A stretch of DNA of 24,531 bases, from positions 1-24,531 of the forward strand of contig DSDS01000149.1 of NCBI GenBank assembly GCA_011048585.1. The letters are read 5' to 3'. Shown here piece after piece: positions 1-7,180 of this stretch. Source of the stretch: Desulfurivibrio alkaliphilus (lineage in GTDB: Bacteria; Desulfobacterota; Desulfobulbia; Desulfobulbales; Desulfurivibrionaceae). How positions within the stretch are numbered: position 1 is the stretch's first letter; the number at the start of each line of letters is the position of its first letter. The notes under the pieces are model-generated. The model searched no databases, was not told where the DNA came from, and saw nothing but the letters and a program-made list of their open reading frames with translations. A program made the translations under genes and the position numbers.

Positions 1-1094
1 GGGCCAATGGTCTTACGGACCCGGCTCAGCTCCTGGGAGAAAGCGAGAATACTGTCGGTCAGCCGCTCCACAATGGGCAGCAGCGCCTGCACCGTGTCAA
101 GGGAGGCGGCGGGGCTGCCATTTTTGGGCGCGGGGGCGCTGGCCTCCGACGTCAACGGCTTGGCCGCGGCGTTCGCTGGGGCCACGGAAGCCTCCCGGCC
201 GGCCTGCTCCCGCGGCTGAGCCTCGGGGGCGGCGGCGATGGTCGAGACCAAAGCCGGTTTGCTCTCCTTCTTGCCTCCGGGCAGATCGAGCAGGGTGTGG
301 AAATAGTGAAAACAGCGGTTCCAGAAGGTGGTCATATCGACAACATCTTCCGGCACCCCACTCTCTTCGGTCAACCGGCGGGCCAGCGAGCGAATGCAGT
401 TGGCCGCGTTGGACCGGGGGTAGAGGGTTATAAACGGCTTCTGCTCGCGCAGGGCCTTGTTGATCACCTCGTCCTGGTAAAGCAGGCCCAAGGGCTCCAG
501 CTTGATACCAAGGTATTTATCGGCCGTCATCCGGAATTTTTTAAAAACTTCCTTGGCCGAGGCCAGATCGGGGCAACGGTTTACAACCACCCGGATCCGA
601 CCCTGATAACCGTTTTTCACCAGAACCTTGAGCAGGGAATAGGCATCGGTGAGTGAAGTCGGCTCGCTGGTCACCACCAGCAGCAGTTCGGAGGCGGCCA
701 GGCAGAACGCCGCCACGTTCCGGGAGATCCCGGCGGAGGTGTCGAAAATGTAGAAGTCGTATTTGCCGGCGTGGGCGAAGGTTTTGACCAGGGTATCGAG
801 GTTTTTGCCGTCCAGGTTGGCGATCTCCTCCACTCCGCTACTGCCGGGGATGATATCTATGCCCGAGGAATCCCGGATAATGATGTCGTGGAGGGAGCGA
901 CCACCCCTGATAACATCGCCGATATCATATTCGGGGTGGATGCCCAGGAGAATGTTGATGTTGGCGGTGCCCAGATCGGCGTCGAACAGGCAGGTACGGT
1001 GGCCCAACTCCGCCAGGTGGATGGCCAGGTTGACCGCCAGGTTGGTCTTGCCGACCCCCCCCTTGCCACTGGTTATCGCGATGGTCCTGTTCAT
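1..1094 (-). CDS. FlhG/MinD-like ParA-family ATPase, 3' end cut by window edge
   Basis: I translated this from the minus strand; about 364 codons are visible and the frame is still open at base 1. The N-terminus carries the deviant Walker A of the MinD/ParA family (SGKGGVGKTN, residues 9-18), then FDADLGTANINILLGI (Walker A' region) and FDTSAGIS (Walker B), the pattern seen in FlhG/YlxH. Such proteins are membrane-cycling ATPases that set number or position of flagella, pili or other polar machines. After about residue 270 comes an Ala/Pro-rich linker and a predicted helical tail not found in plain MinD. The start is one of two adjacent ATGs (1097 or 1094); AAGGA lies 7 bases before the second, so I chose 1094. 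It lies 50 bases downstream of the GspE/PilB-type gene on the same strand, so they are probably cotranscribed. Whether the client is a pilus, secretion system or flagellum cannot be told here. Confidence 0.85.
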   Translation of the reverse strand, partial: MNRTIAITSGKGGVGKTNLAVNLAIHLAELGHRTCLFDADLGTANINILLGIHPEYDIGDVIRGGRSLHDIIIRDSSGIDIIPGSSGVEEIANLDGKNLDTLVKTFAHAGKYDFYIFDTSAGISRNVAAFCLAASELLLVVTSEPTSLTDAYSLLKVLVKNGYQGRIRVVVNRCPDLASAKEVFKKFRMTADKYLGIKLEPLGLLYQDEVINKALREQKPFITLYPRSNAANCIRSLARRLTEESGVPEDVVDMTTFWNRCFHYFHTLLDLPGGKKESKPALVSTIAAAPEAQPREQAGREASVAPANAAAKPLTSEASAPAPKNGSPAASLDTVQALLPIVERLTDSILAFSQELSRVRKTIG

Positions 1095-1144
1095 CATATT
1101 TTCCTTGCTGAACCGCCTGTCATCTCAGTTTGGAAAAAACGGTT

Positions 1145-3814
1145 CTATTGATAAAGGGGAGCAGCGGAAATCCGCACATCGTCATCTCCGCCCCGGATAT
1201 GGAAGATGATCTGGCGGCACTGGCTGGAACCACTGATCTCGGCGTGATTTTCGGCAATGAATCGACCGAAAAGATCACGATCCAGGTCGACCTCCATGTT
1301 GGCCATGGCGGCCAGGGCCTGATACTCCTCGAACATCTGGTCGATGAGTACCCCCTCTACTGCCGGATCGGTGATGGCGAACCCCCGGGGAGCCTTGGCC
1401 CCCTGTTCAACCTCGCTCGCCGGGCCCTCCCCCGCCATGATCTGTTTCCGGCGGCGATACATCTGAATCATCTCATGGGGAACCACCCGCAAAATTTCGG
1501 AAAGGGTGGTGTCGCCGAGCTTGAGTAAGCCGTCGTCAATCAGGGTTTTGGCCCCGTTCTTCACCGCCTCGAGCTTCAGATCATCCACGCTTGCCCCTTT
1601 GGCCAGGGTCTTGAAGTCACCGGGGACAAACAGTTCGGAGATCAGGGTCCGACCGCTAAAACCGGTAAAACCGCAATCATCACAACCCGACCCCTTGAAA
1701 AAACTTAGGTGGGAGGGGTACTCCTCAAAGAGCATCCCCCACTCATCCTTTTCCGGCACGTGGGGAGTGATGCAGGTGGGGCAGATTCGACGCACCAGCC
1801 GCTGGGCCAACACGCAACTGAGGCTGGCGGCGATCTGGGCCCGATCGATCCCCAGATCCTCCAGCCGGCCCACCGTACTGATGGCATCGTTGGTGTGCAG
1901 GGTGCTGAGCACCAGATGTCCGGTCTGGGCGGCGTCGAATCCGATATGGGCGGTCTCGTTGTCACGGATCTCGCCCACCAGGATCACGTCGGGATCAAGG
2001 CGGAGAAAGGAGCGCAGCAGCTTGACAAAGGTAAGTCCGATCTTCTGATTGACCTGGGTTTGCATAATGCCGGGAAAGCTGTACTCAATAGGGTCCTCGG
2101 CAGTGATTATTTTAAGGGTGGGGTCGTAAATGTACTGCAGAGCGCCATAGAGGGTGGAGGATTTACCGCTGCCGGTGGGGCCGGTAACCAAGACCATGCC
2201 GGCGGCGCTTTTCAGGAAGACCCGGAAAAGATCGAGGACATGGGGGGAGTGGTTAAGCTTTTCCAGGCCCACATTGGCCTTGCGTGAATCAAGGATCCGG
2301 ATGGTGATATTCTCCCCCGAGATGGCCGGACAGGTGGCCACCCGGAAATCAAGATCGCACTTCTGGCCCTTGGGACGATCATAATAGTTGATCCGAAAAA
2401 CGCCATCCTGGGGCACCCTTTTTTCGGAAATATCCAGGTTGGACATGACCTTGATCCGAGAGACGATGGAGGCGGGCTTTTCGTTGATCTTCTTGCGCAG
2501 CCAGCTGGTCGGCACCTCGCGCAGCACCCCGTCGATCCGGTAGCGCAGCTTCGCCCCCCGGCGATCCTGCTCGAAATGGATATCGCTGGCCCCGTGGGTG
2601 ATGCCGTATTTGATGATATAGTTGACCAGTTCCTCGGTCTCGATATCCTGAACCCCGTAATCAACGGCGTTGCCGGGGCCCTCTTCGATCCCCTCCGAGA
2701 GCTCGATCTGCATGAAGTCGGTCTGGTCGCCCGGCTCCTCCTCCGCCGCCGCCGCCGCCTCTCCGCTGGCCTCCTCCTCATGGCTTTTAAGGCCGCTTAA
2801 TTTCCGGCTGTAAAGAATTTCAAACAGTTCGCCATACTTGGCTTCACTGATGAAGATACAGGAGATGTCGAACTGGCCGTAAAGCCGTTTCAGCTCCCGC
2901 ACCATGCTGATCTTGTCGGGATTGAGAATGGCGACGGTCAACTTCTTCCCGATCAACGAAATCGGCAGGATCAGGTTTTTCTCGGCGTATTTCTGACCGA
3001 TGATCCCCACCAGGGTGCGCTTATCCTTCTCGCTGTAGACAAAGCCATCCAGGGGTTTGAAAGGAACGCTGACCTGTTTGGATATCGCCTCCTGGATCTG
3101 GGAGCGGGTGACATGCTTGTTGCGGACCAACAGATCCCCCAGCAGATCGGTGCCGTACTGCTGCTCCTGCAGAGCCTTGGTCAGCTTGTCGTTGTCAAGA
3201 TAACCCAGATTGATCAGAATCTCCCCGAGCTTGGACTGCTTACCGTACTTATTGAGTACCCGATCCAGCTCAAGGGGATTGATCAAGCCGAGATCGCAGC
3301 AGATCTCCCCCACACTCCGGTAGGCCTTCTGGGTCCGCAGGGCGACCTCGACATCGTGGTGGGGAACCAGGTTCAGCCTGACGGCCAGATCACCCAGTTT
3401 TTCGGCGCAGGCATGATCCCGGAACAGATCGACCAGGGCCTCGGAATCGAGAAAACCCTCCTCCAGCATGGTCTGGCCGATATGTTTGTCGGGGGGTTTT
3501 TTCTGCAGGCAGTGGTTGAGCTGCTCTTGGGTGACATACTTTCTTTCAACCGCCAGGGCGCCAAGATGCTTACGCAGATTGGGGTGATCCAGAATCCGGT
3601 CAAGATCCTGCTGGCCAAGCTTACCCTGCCTGACTAGAATTTGGCCCAGAGGGAGACCTAAGAGCTTTTTCTCCTCCTCCTGGATGGCAAGGACTTTCTT
3701 GATCTCATCCCGGCCGACCAAGCGCTCCTGAACCAACAGCTCGCCCAGCGGGGTCTCCCGCGAAGGATGAGCCGGTTTAACCGGATCGCTGGTTGCCTTT
3801 TCCACCTGCGACAC
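1145..3814 (-). CDS. GspE/PilB-family secretion/pilus ATPase with eight MshEN-like N-terminal repeats
   Basis: Residues count from a GTG at 3823. Positions 25-252 form eight degenerate repeats of 28-33 residues, each beginning with a hydrophobic residue plus Gly (Gly 27, 60, 88, 116, 144, 172, 200, 229) and continuing as the MshEN half-motif. Residues 253-340 match the C-terminal half of the T2SS-E N-terminal domain; an acidic Ala/Glu linker follows (345-390). The ATPase domain has Walker A GPTGSGKSST (548-557), the Asp box around EDPIEYSFPG (576-585), Walker B VILVGEIRD (613-621), the His box TGHLVLSTLHTNDA (634-647) and a zinc tetracysteine (C681, C684, C714, C717). This family powers pilin or pseudopilin assembly at the inner membrane. 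About 100 extra residues follow the ATPase. The start is uncertain: GTG 3814 has AGAGGT 7 bases upstream and is preferred over GTG 3823. No pilC, pilT or pilin gene lies in the window. Confidence 0.88.
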   Translation of the reverse strand: MSQVEKATSDPVKPAHPSRETPLGELLVQERLVGRDEIKKVLAIQEEEKKLLGLPLGQILVRQGKLGQQDLDRILDHPNLRKHLGALAVERKYVTQEQLNHCLQKKPPDKHIGQTMLEEGFLDSEALVDLFRDHACAEKLGDLAVRLNLVPHHDVEVALRTQKAYRSVGEICCDLGLINPLELDRVLNKYGKQSKLGEILINLGYLDNDKLTKALQEQQYGTDLLGDLLVRNKHVTRSQIQEAISKQVSVPFKPLDGFVYSEKDKRTLVGIIGQKYAEKNLILPISLIGKKLTVAILNPDKISMVRELKRLYGQFDISCIFISEAKYGELFEILYSRKLSGLKSHEEEASGEAAAAAEEEPGDQTDFMQIELSEGIEEGPGNAVDYGVQDIETEELVNYIIKYGITHGASDIHFEQDRRGAKLRYRIDGVLREVPTSWLRKKINEKPASIVSRIKVMSNLDISEKRVPQDGVFRINYYDRPKGQKCDLDFRVATCPAISGENITIRILDSRKANVGLEKLNHSPHVLDLFRVFLKSAAGMVLVTGPTGSGKSSTLYGALQYIYDPTLKIITAEDPIEYSFPGIMQTQVNQKIGLTFVKLLRSFLRLDPDVILVGEIRDNETAHIGFDAAQTGHLVLSTLHTNDAISTVGRLEDLGIDRAQIAASLSCVLAQRLVRRICPTCITPHVPEKDEWGMLFEEYPSHLSFFKGSGCDDCGFTGFSGRTLISELFVPGDFKTLAKGASVDDLKLEAVKNGAKTLIDDGLLKLGDTTLSEILRVVPHEMIQMYRRRKQIMAGEGPASEVEQGAKAPRGFAITDPAVEGVLIDQMFEEYQALAAMANMEVDLDRDLFGRFIAENHAEISGSSQCRQIIFHIRGGDDDVRISAAPLYQ

Positions 3815-3852
3815 CTTCTCCACCTCTTTTTGATTGGATTTTACTCACAGAA

Positions 3853-3867
3853 AATATTGGCAATATT
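3853..3867. promoter_or_regulatory. 15-bp AT-rich palindrome in the divergent promoter region
   Basis: AATATT-GGC-AATATT is a perfect inverted repeat with a 3-base centre, in the 165-base region between the divergent GspE/PilB-type gene and the coiled-coil gene. It is an operator-like sequence, but the protein that would bind it is unknown. It could also be part of an AT-rich promoter for either strand. Confidence 0.3.
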
Positions 3868-3899
3868 ACCTGGAATAGTCAAGGCATATGTGAGGGCTG

Positions 3900-3915
3900 A
3901 GCTTCAGCCTTGCCA
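3900..3915 (-). promoter_or_regulatory. Candidate sigma-54 promoter of the GspE/PilB-type gene
   Basis: On the minus strand TGGCAAGGCTGAAGCT gives GG-N10-GC spacing with a near-consensus -24 (TGGCA) but a weak -12 (AAGC in place of TTGC). A start near 3889 would leave a leader of roughly 75 bases. Pilus genes in many proteobacteria are sigma-54 dependent, which makes it plausible, but GG-N10-GC is common by chance in GC-rich DNA. A short inverted repeat, GGCTGA-GCT-TCAGCC (3895-3909), overlaps it. Confidence 0.25.
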
Positions 3916-3979
3916 AGTTTAACTTTTCTGTGCTAGAAGGTAGATGTCATCTTTGTTAAACCGCCAACAGGGAGAGAGC

Positions 3980-4306
3980 ATGGCCCCGGAAATCGGTTCC
4001 CATAACCCACCTGCGTCGCCACAGCTGACCCAGGCCTTGGTGGGCCGCGGCTCGTCCCGGAACAACGGCGAACTCAGCCGGAGCGGCCGCGAGGTCCGGC
4101 AGGCCGAGAGCCAGCGCCAGGATGCTGAGGAGCAGGTCCGGCAGGCCCAGCACAACAAACAGCAGGCCATTGAGCGCCTGCGCCAGGCCCGGGCCGACGA
4201 GCAGAAAGCCGAGCAACAGTTGCGCGAGGCCCGGACCCGCCGGCTGCAGGCAGTGGGCGGCAACCTCACCTCCCCGCGCGGCACCGTGGTCAATGTCCTG
4301 ATCTGA
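3980..4306 (+). CDS. Small Gln/Arg-rich coiled-coil protein of unknown function
   Basis: This is a 108-residue protein that I do not recognise. From about residue 33 to 92 it is a continuous, highly charged helix rich in Gln, Arg, Glu and Ala with heptad-like spacing, typical of a coiled coil. The N-terminus is Pro/Ser/Asn-rich and the C-terminus ends in a short hydrophobic strand (GTVVNVLI). There is no signal peptide and no membrane segment. ATG 3980 is chosen because GGGAGAG lies 5 bases upstream; an ATG at 3944 in the same frame has only a poor, close site. The stop is 13 bases before the histidine kinase gene, so the two are probably cotranscribed. It might be an adaptor for that kinase, which is inference from position only. 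Confidence 0.65.
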   Translation: MAPEIGSHNPPASPQLTQALVGRGSSRNNGELSRSGREVRQAESQRQDAEEQVRQAQHNKQQAIERLRQARADEQKAEQQLREARTRRLQAVGGNLTSPRGTVVNVLI

Positions 4307-4319
4307 TCTCCACGAATCG

Positions 4320-6242
4320 ATGAACCAGTTGCTGGCAAGCGGGCGACAAGCCCTGAACCGTCTGCCCCTGGCCACCAAAATCCATCTGGCCATGGGCAGC
4401 CTGCTGCTGGCCACCGGCATTGCGACCACCCTCCTGGCCACGGCCATCGCCGGTAACGCCCTGACCGAAGAGACCAAGGGCCGGGGCGAATCCCTGACCA
4501 TAAGCCTGGCCGCCCAGACCATCGAGCCGCTCCTGACCTTTGACCTGCCGGGCCTCAACCTGCTGATCGACGAAACCGTCAATTCCGGGCCCGGCATAAT
4601 TTACGCCTTCGTGCTCGATTCCCGGGGCCAGGTCATGGCCCACTCCTTTTCGGGGAGAGGGTTTCCCCAGGATCTGCTGACCGTCCACCCGCAACCGACA
4701 ACCCAAACCCTTCCCGATCATGGCCCGGCCAGCAGGCTGTTGGCTACCGATTCGGGCCTGATCTATGACTTTGCCGTCCCGGTTATTCTGGGCAACAATT
4801 GGTTGGGCACGGCTCGGGTTGGCCTTACCCAGGCCTCGATCAAGGCCGCCCGGCGGGAACTGGCTCTGGCCATTATTATGACCGTGGGCCTGGTGGCCCT
4901 GCTGGCGGTGGGGCTGGGCTCCCTCTTCGCCCGGACCATCACCCGCCGGCTCGCCCGCTTGCAAGCCGCGGCGGCGGAGATCATGCAAGACAATTTTGAA
5001 CCCCCTTTGCCCACCCCTCGGCAACGGGGAGACGAGATCGAAGATTTGGCCACCGCCTTCGATTACATGACCCTGGCCCTGCGCGACCGTCTCCGGCAGC
5101 TCCAGAACACCAAGCAGGACTTGGCCAACCAGCAACAACTACTGCAAACCATCTTCGATGTGACCCCCGATCTGGTCGCCCTCAAGGACGCGAACGGCAA
5201 CTACCGGGCAACCAATCAAGCCTTTCGCCGCTACTTTGGCGCCGTTCTCGACCGGAATCAGGCGCCCCCCACCAACGGCATAATCGACTCGACCGATGAC
5301 TGCGAGGTGTTGAGCATCGGCACCACGATCTCCAAAGAGGTTATGGTGGAGGGCCCAGCGGGCCGCGACTGGTTCCATCTTCTCAAGGTTCCGGTCCGGG
5401 GTCCTGGTGGCGACATCATCGGGCTGCTGATGACCGCCCGTGACATTTCAACCCTGAAGAACTATCAAGATCAGCTTATTCAGTCGCAGAAGATGGAGGA
5501 TCTGGGCCGGCTGGCCGGAGGGGTGGCCCACGAGATCAACACTCCGCTGGGGATTATCCTGGGCTATACCCAAATGCTGCTGGAGGATCTGCCCGCCAAC
5601 TCCCAGGCCCGGGCGGATCTGCTGATAATCGAGAAACAGACCCGGATCAGCCGGCAGATTGTCTCCGGATTGCTGGGGTTTTCCCGCCAGGGGGCCAACG
5701 TCAAGCAGGAGATGGACCTCAATGAATCGATCGATGAGGTGGTTTCCCTGACCCGAACCATTTTCAGCAAGGAGGGGGTGACCATCGAAACCGAGCCGGA
5801 CCCCGCCCTTCCGCCCATTGCGGGAGATCGAGAGAAGCTTAAATCGGTATGGTTAAATCTGCTCAACAACGCCTTGGCCGCCATCGGCCAGGAGGGCAAA
5901 ATCTTGATCCGCTCCCGGCTCTGCCGGGAGGGTAAGTGGGCGCGCCTGACCCTGGCCGATACCGGCACCGGGATCGACCGGGATAATCTCAAAAAGATAT
6001 TTACCCCCTTCTTTACCACCAAGGCGGCGGGTAAAGGCACCGGCCTGGGGCTCTCCATAGCCTTCGGGGTGATCCGGGATCACGGTGGGCAGATCACGGC
6101 GGTTTCTCCGCTCCCCGAGGAGTATCTGGAGTGGGCCCGGAGGCAGGGAACCCCCGGGCCCGGCACGGCGATCATCGTCGAACTGCCCCTGACCGGCAAC
6201 GCCCCGCCCCCGGCAGGCGCTGGGCACGGAGCCGGGCAATAG
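4320..6242 (+). CDS. Membrane sensor histidine kinase (sensor-HAMP-PAS-HisKA-HATPase)
   Basis: This is a 640-residue inner-membrane kinase. A first membrane helix spans about 22-45 and a second about 180-204, enclosing a periplasmic sensor domain of about 135 residues. A HAMP linker follows (205-260), then a PAS domain (about 272-378) and a HisKA domain with the phospho-acceptor H404 in GGVAHEINTPL. The HATPase domain has an N box (LNLLNNALAA, 512-521), G1 DTGTGID (547-553) and G2 GKGTGLGLS (571-579). It is therefore a complete, probably active kinase. Its sensor is paralogous to that of the kinase at 11232-13322: both have the pattern LDxxGQVxAHSF followed by YDFAxPVxLG. It lacks the cysteine-rich insert of that paralogue. 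No receiver gene lies next to it; the sigma-54 regulator at 15808 or the CheY-like protein at 10810 are possible partners. The start has no clear ribosome-binding site, so translation may be coupled to the upstream small gene. Confidence 0.93.
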   Translation: MNQLLASGRQALNRLPLATKIHLAMGSLLLATGIATTLLATAIAGNALTEETKGRGESLTISLAAQTIEPLLTFDLPGLNLLIDETVNSGPGIIYAFVLDSRGQVMAHSFSGRGFPQDLLTVHPQPTTQTLPDHGPASRLLATDSGLIYDFAVPVILGNNWLGTARVGLTQASIKAARRELALAIIMTVGLVALLAVGLGSLFARTITRRLARLQAAAAEIMQDNFEPPLPTPRQRGDEIEDLATAFDYMTLALRDRLRQLQNTKQDLANQQQLLQTIFDVTPDLVALKDANGNYRATNQAFRRYFGAVLDRNQAPPTNGIIDSTDDCEVLSIGTTISKEVMVEGPAGRDWFHLLKVPVRGPGGDIIGLLMTARDISTLKNYQDQLIQSQKMEDLGRLAGGVAHEINTPLGIILGYTQMLLEDLPANSQARADLLIIEKQTRISRQIVSGLLGFSRQGANVKQEMDLNESIDEVVSLTRTIFSKEGVTIETEPDPALPPIAGDREKLKSVWLNLLNNALAAIGQEGKILIRSRLCREGKWARLTLADTGTGIDRDNLKKIFTPFFTTKAAGKGTGLGLSIAFGVIRDHGGQITAVSPLPEEYLEWARRQGTPGPGTAIIVELPLTGNAPPPAGAGHGAGQ

Positions 6243-6345
6243 GCCCGGGTCTGCAACGGGACTTGGCGACCGAAACCGTGGAGCGAGGCCAGGATTGCCC
6301 TCGATCCAGCTCACCTCGTCTCCCTCGGTCTCCACCCGGATGGGA

Positions 6346-6360
6346 CAGCGAACGGTGCCA
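6346..6360 (-). promoter_or_regulatory. Sigma-54-like element with shortened spacer (probably defective)
   Basis: The minus strand reads TGGCACCGTTCGCTG. The -24 hexamer TGGCAC is perfect, but the GC of the -12 element is 8 rather than 10 bases away. Compared with the element before the TauE gene (CGGCATCGTTCTTGCT), it looks like the same sequence with a TT deletion. If used, it would send a transcript antisense to the 3' end of the kinase gene at 4320-6242. Correct GG-N10-GC spacing is required by the sigma-54 holoenzyme, so I infer that it is a relic. Confidence 0.3.
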
Positions 6361-6485
6361 CCGAACACCCCATGACCGCCCTTAAAGTTCGATTTTTACT
6401 ATCGTAATTTCAAACAATTAGAGCAAAAGAAGGGATTTGCCGCCACTGTTGGCTCCCTCCTTCGGGCCATGGCCTCAACATTTTT

Positions 6486-6498
6486 GTTGCACTGCAAC
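6486..6498. promoter_or_regulatory. GTTGC-N3-GCAAC palindrome, copy 1
   Basis: GTTGCACTGCAAC is a perfect inverted repeat that extends with one mismatch to 11-base arms (6481-6491 and 6493-6503). The same half-sites and the same upstream CAAC at a 10-base offset recur at 15777-15789. The repeat is not followed by a T-run in either direction, so it does not look like a terminator. A protein-binding site is more likely. Confidence 0.4.
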
Positions 6499-6527
6499 CA
6501 AAAGTGGGCGCAACCGGCATCCCTTCC

Positions 6528-7151
6528 TCAAGGAGGATCGGCGGGCCGACCCTTTTCGGGTGGAGTGGAAGCTTGACCGAGGCTCTCCCAGGAGATCATC
6601 TCCTCCTCCCCCTGGTCCAGGCCGATCCGGGGGGCCCGGTTGAAGAGATAGAGATGGGGCTTGAGCCGGCCCCAGCCAATCCGGCTCAAGATATAGATAT
6701 TGACCGGCACGGCGGCAAAACCCAGGGTATCCCCCACAATCGGCAGAGGGAAAAGCAGTTCAAACTCCACCTGGGAAAACCTGAGCGACATCCAGGCCAG
6801 GGCAAAGGGCACCGGCCAGAGATAGGCCGCCCCCTGGGTGATTGTATTGAAAAAGTATTTACCAAAGGCCTCATTGGCCTGTTTGTTACAGTTGCGATAG
6901 CTCTCCTTGTCCTTGAGCGCTATCGCCTTGATTGAAAGGTTGTGCATCTTCACCGCTTCGGCCCTGATCCGGTTCATGTAGGCGCAGTTGGCCAGAACCG
7001 CCAACCGAAAGGTGAGTTCACCGAGCAGGATGCACCACGCACAGAGAACAAATGTGCCGAAGTAGAAGCCCACGATGGGGGTTTCAAAAAACCGGAACGG
7101 AGCGATCAGCAGAGCATCGAGATAAATGTAGAGCTGCCTGAGAATATCCAT
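6528..7151 (-). CDS. Small polytopic membrane protein, DUF106/Oxa1-superfamily-like layout
   Basis: This is a 207-residue protein. There is one strongly hydrophobic segment at about 24-46, then a long charged helical stretch facing the cytosol (about 58-104, including NRIRAEAVKMHNLSIKAIA), then further hydrophobic segments at about 106-124 and 130-156, and a polar Pro-rich tail. A helix, a cytosolic coiled coil and a pair of helices is the arrangement of DUF106/EMC3/TMCO1-like members of the Oxa1 insertase superfamily. The match is by layout rather than by a diagnostic motif, so the family call is tentative. It is the last gene of the six-gene minus-strand operon, 29 bases after the phosphatase. 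ATG 7151 has AGG 8 bases upstream. Confidence 0.7.
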   Translation of the reverse strand: MDILRQLYIYLDALLIAPFRFFETPIVGFYFGTFVLCAWCILLGELTFRLAVLANCAYMNRIRAEAVKMHNLSIKAIALKDKESYRNCNKQANEAFGKYFFNTITQGAAYLWPVPFALAWMSLRFSQVEFELLFPLPIVGDTLGFAAVPVNIYILSRIGWGRLKPHLYLFNRAPRIGLDQGEEEMISWESLGQASTPPEKGRPADPP

Positions 7152-7180
7152 GGGTCCGGCCTATCCCTTTTGCTGGTGAT

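Larger units (their letters stand above)
6243..6527. other. Intergenic region between convergent genes, containing a repeated regulatory-type module
   Basis: There are 285 bases between the stop of the plus-strand kinase and the stop of the minus-strand membrane protein. The part up to about 6375 is GC-rich without a convincing gene; 6380-6435 is AT-rich. It shares ordered sequence blocks with the region upstream of the TauE gene: CGTAATTTCAA at 6403-6413 (15693-15703 there), TTTGCCG at 6436-6442 (15736-15742), the GTTGC-N3-GCAAC palindrome and a -24/-12-like element. I see no clear intrinsic terminator for either flanking gene. Confidence 0.55.

Noticed and set aside
1145..3814. Naming the ATPase pilB or gspE outright
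   Set aside because: The ATPase core fits both families, and no pilin, pilC, pilT or gsp neighbour is present to decide.
5853..6413. Minus-strand open frame overlapping the kinase 3' end, with a stretch reading CPIRVETEGDEVSWIEGNPG that recalls oxidoreductase N-termini
   Set aside because: The resemblance is short, there is no ribosome-binding site, a stop lies just upstream at about 6400, and most of the frame is antisense to conserved HATPase sequence. The same bases contain the sigma-54-like element. Chance is more likely than a gene fragment.
6481..6503. Intrinsic terminator for the converging genes
   Set aside because: The inverted repeat is present, but its central loop is too short and no T-run follows in the proper position on either strand.
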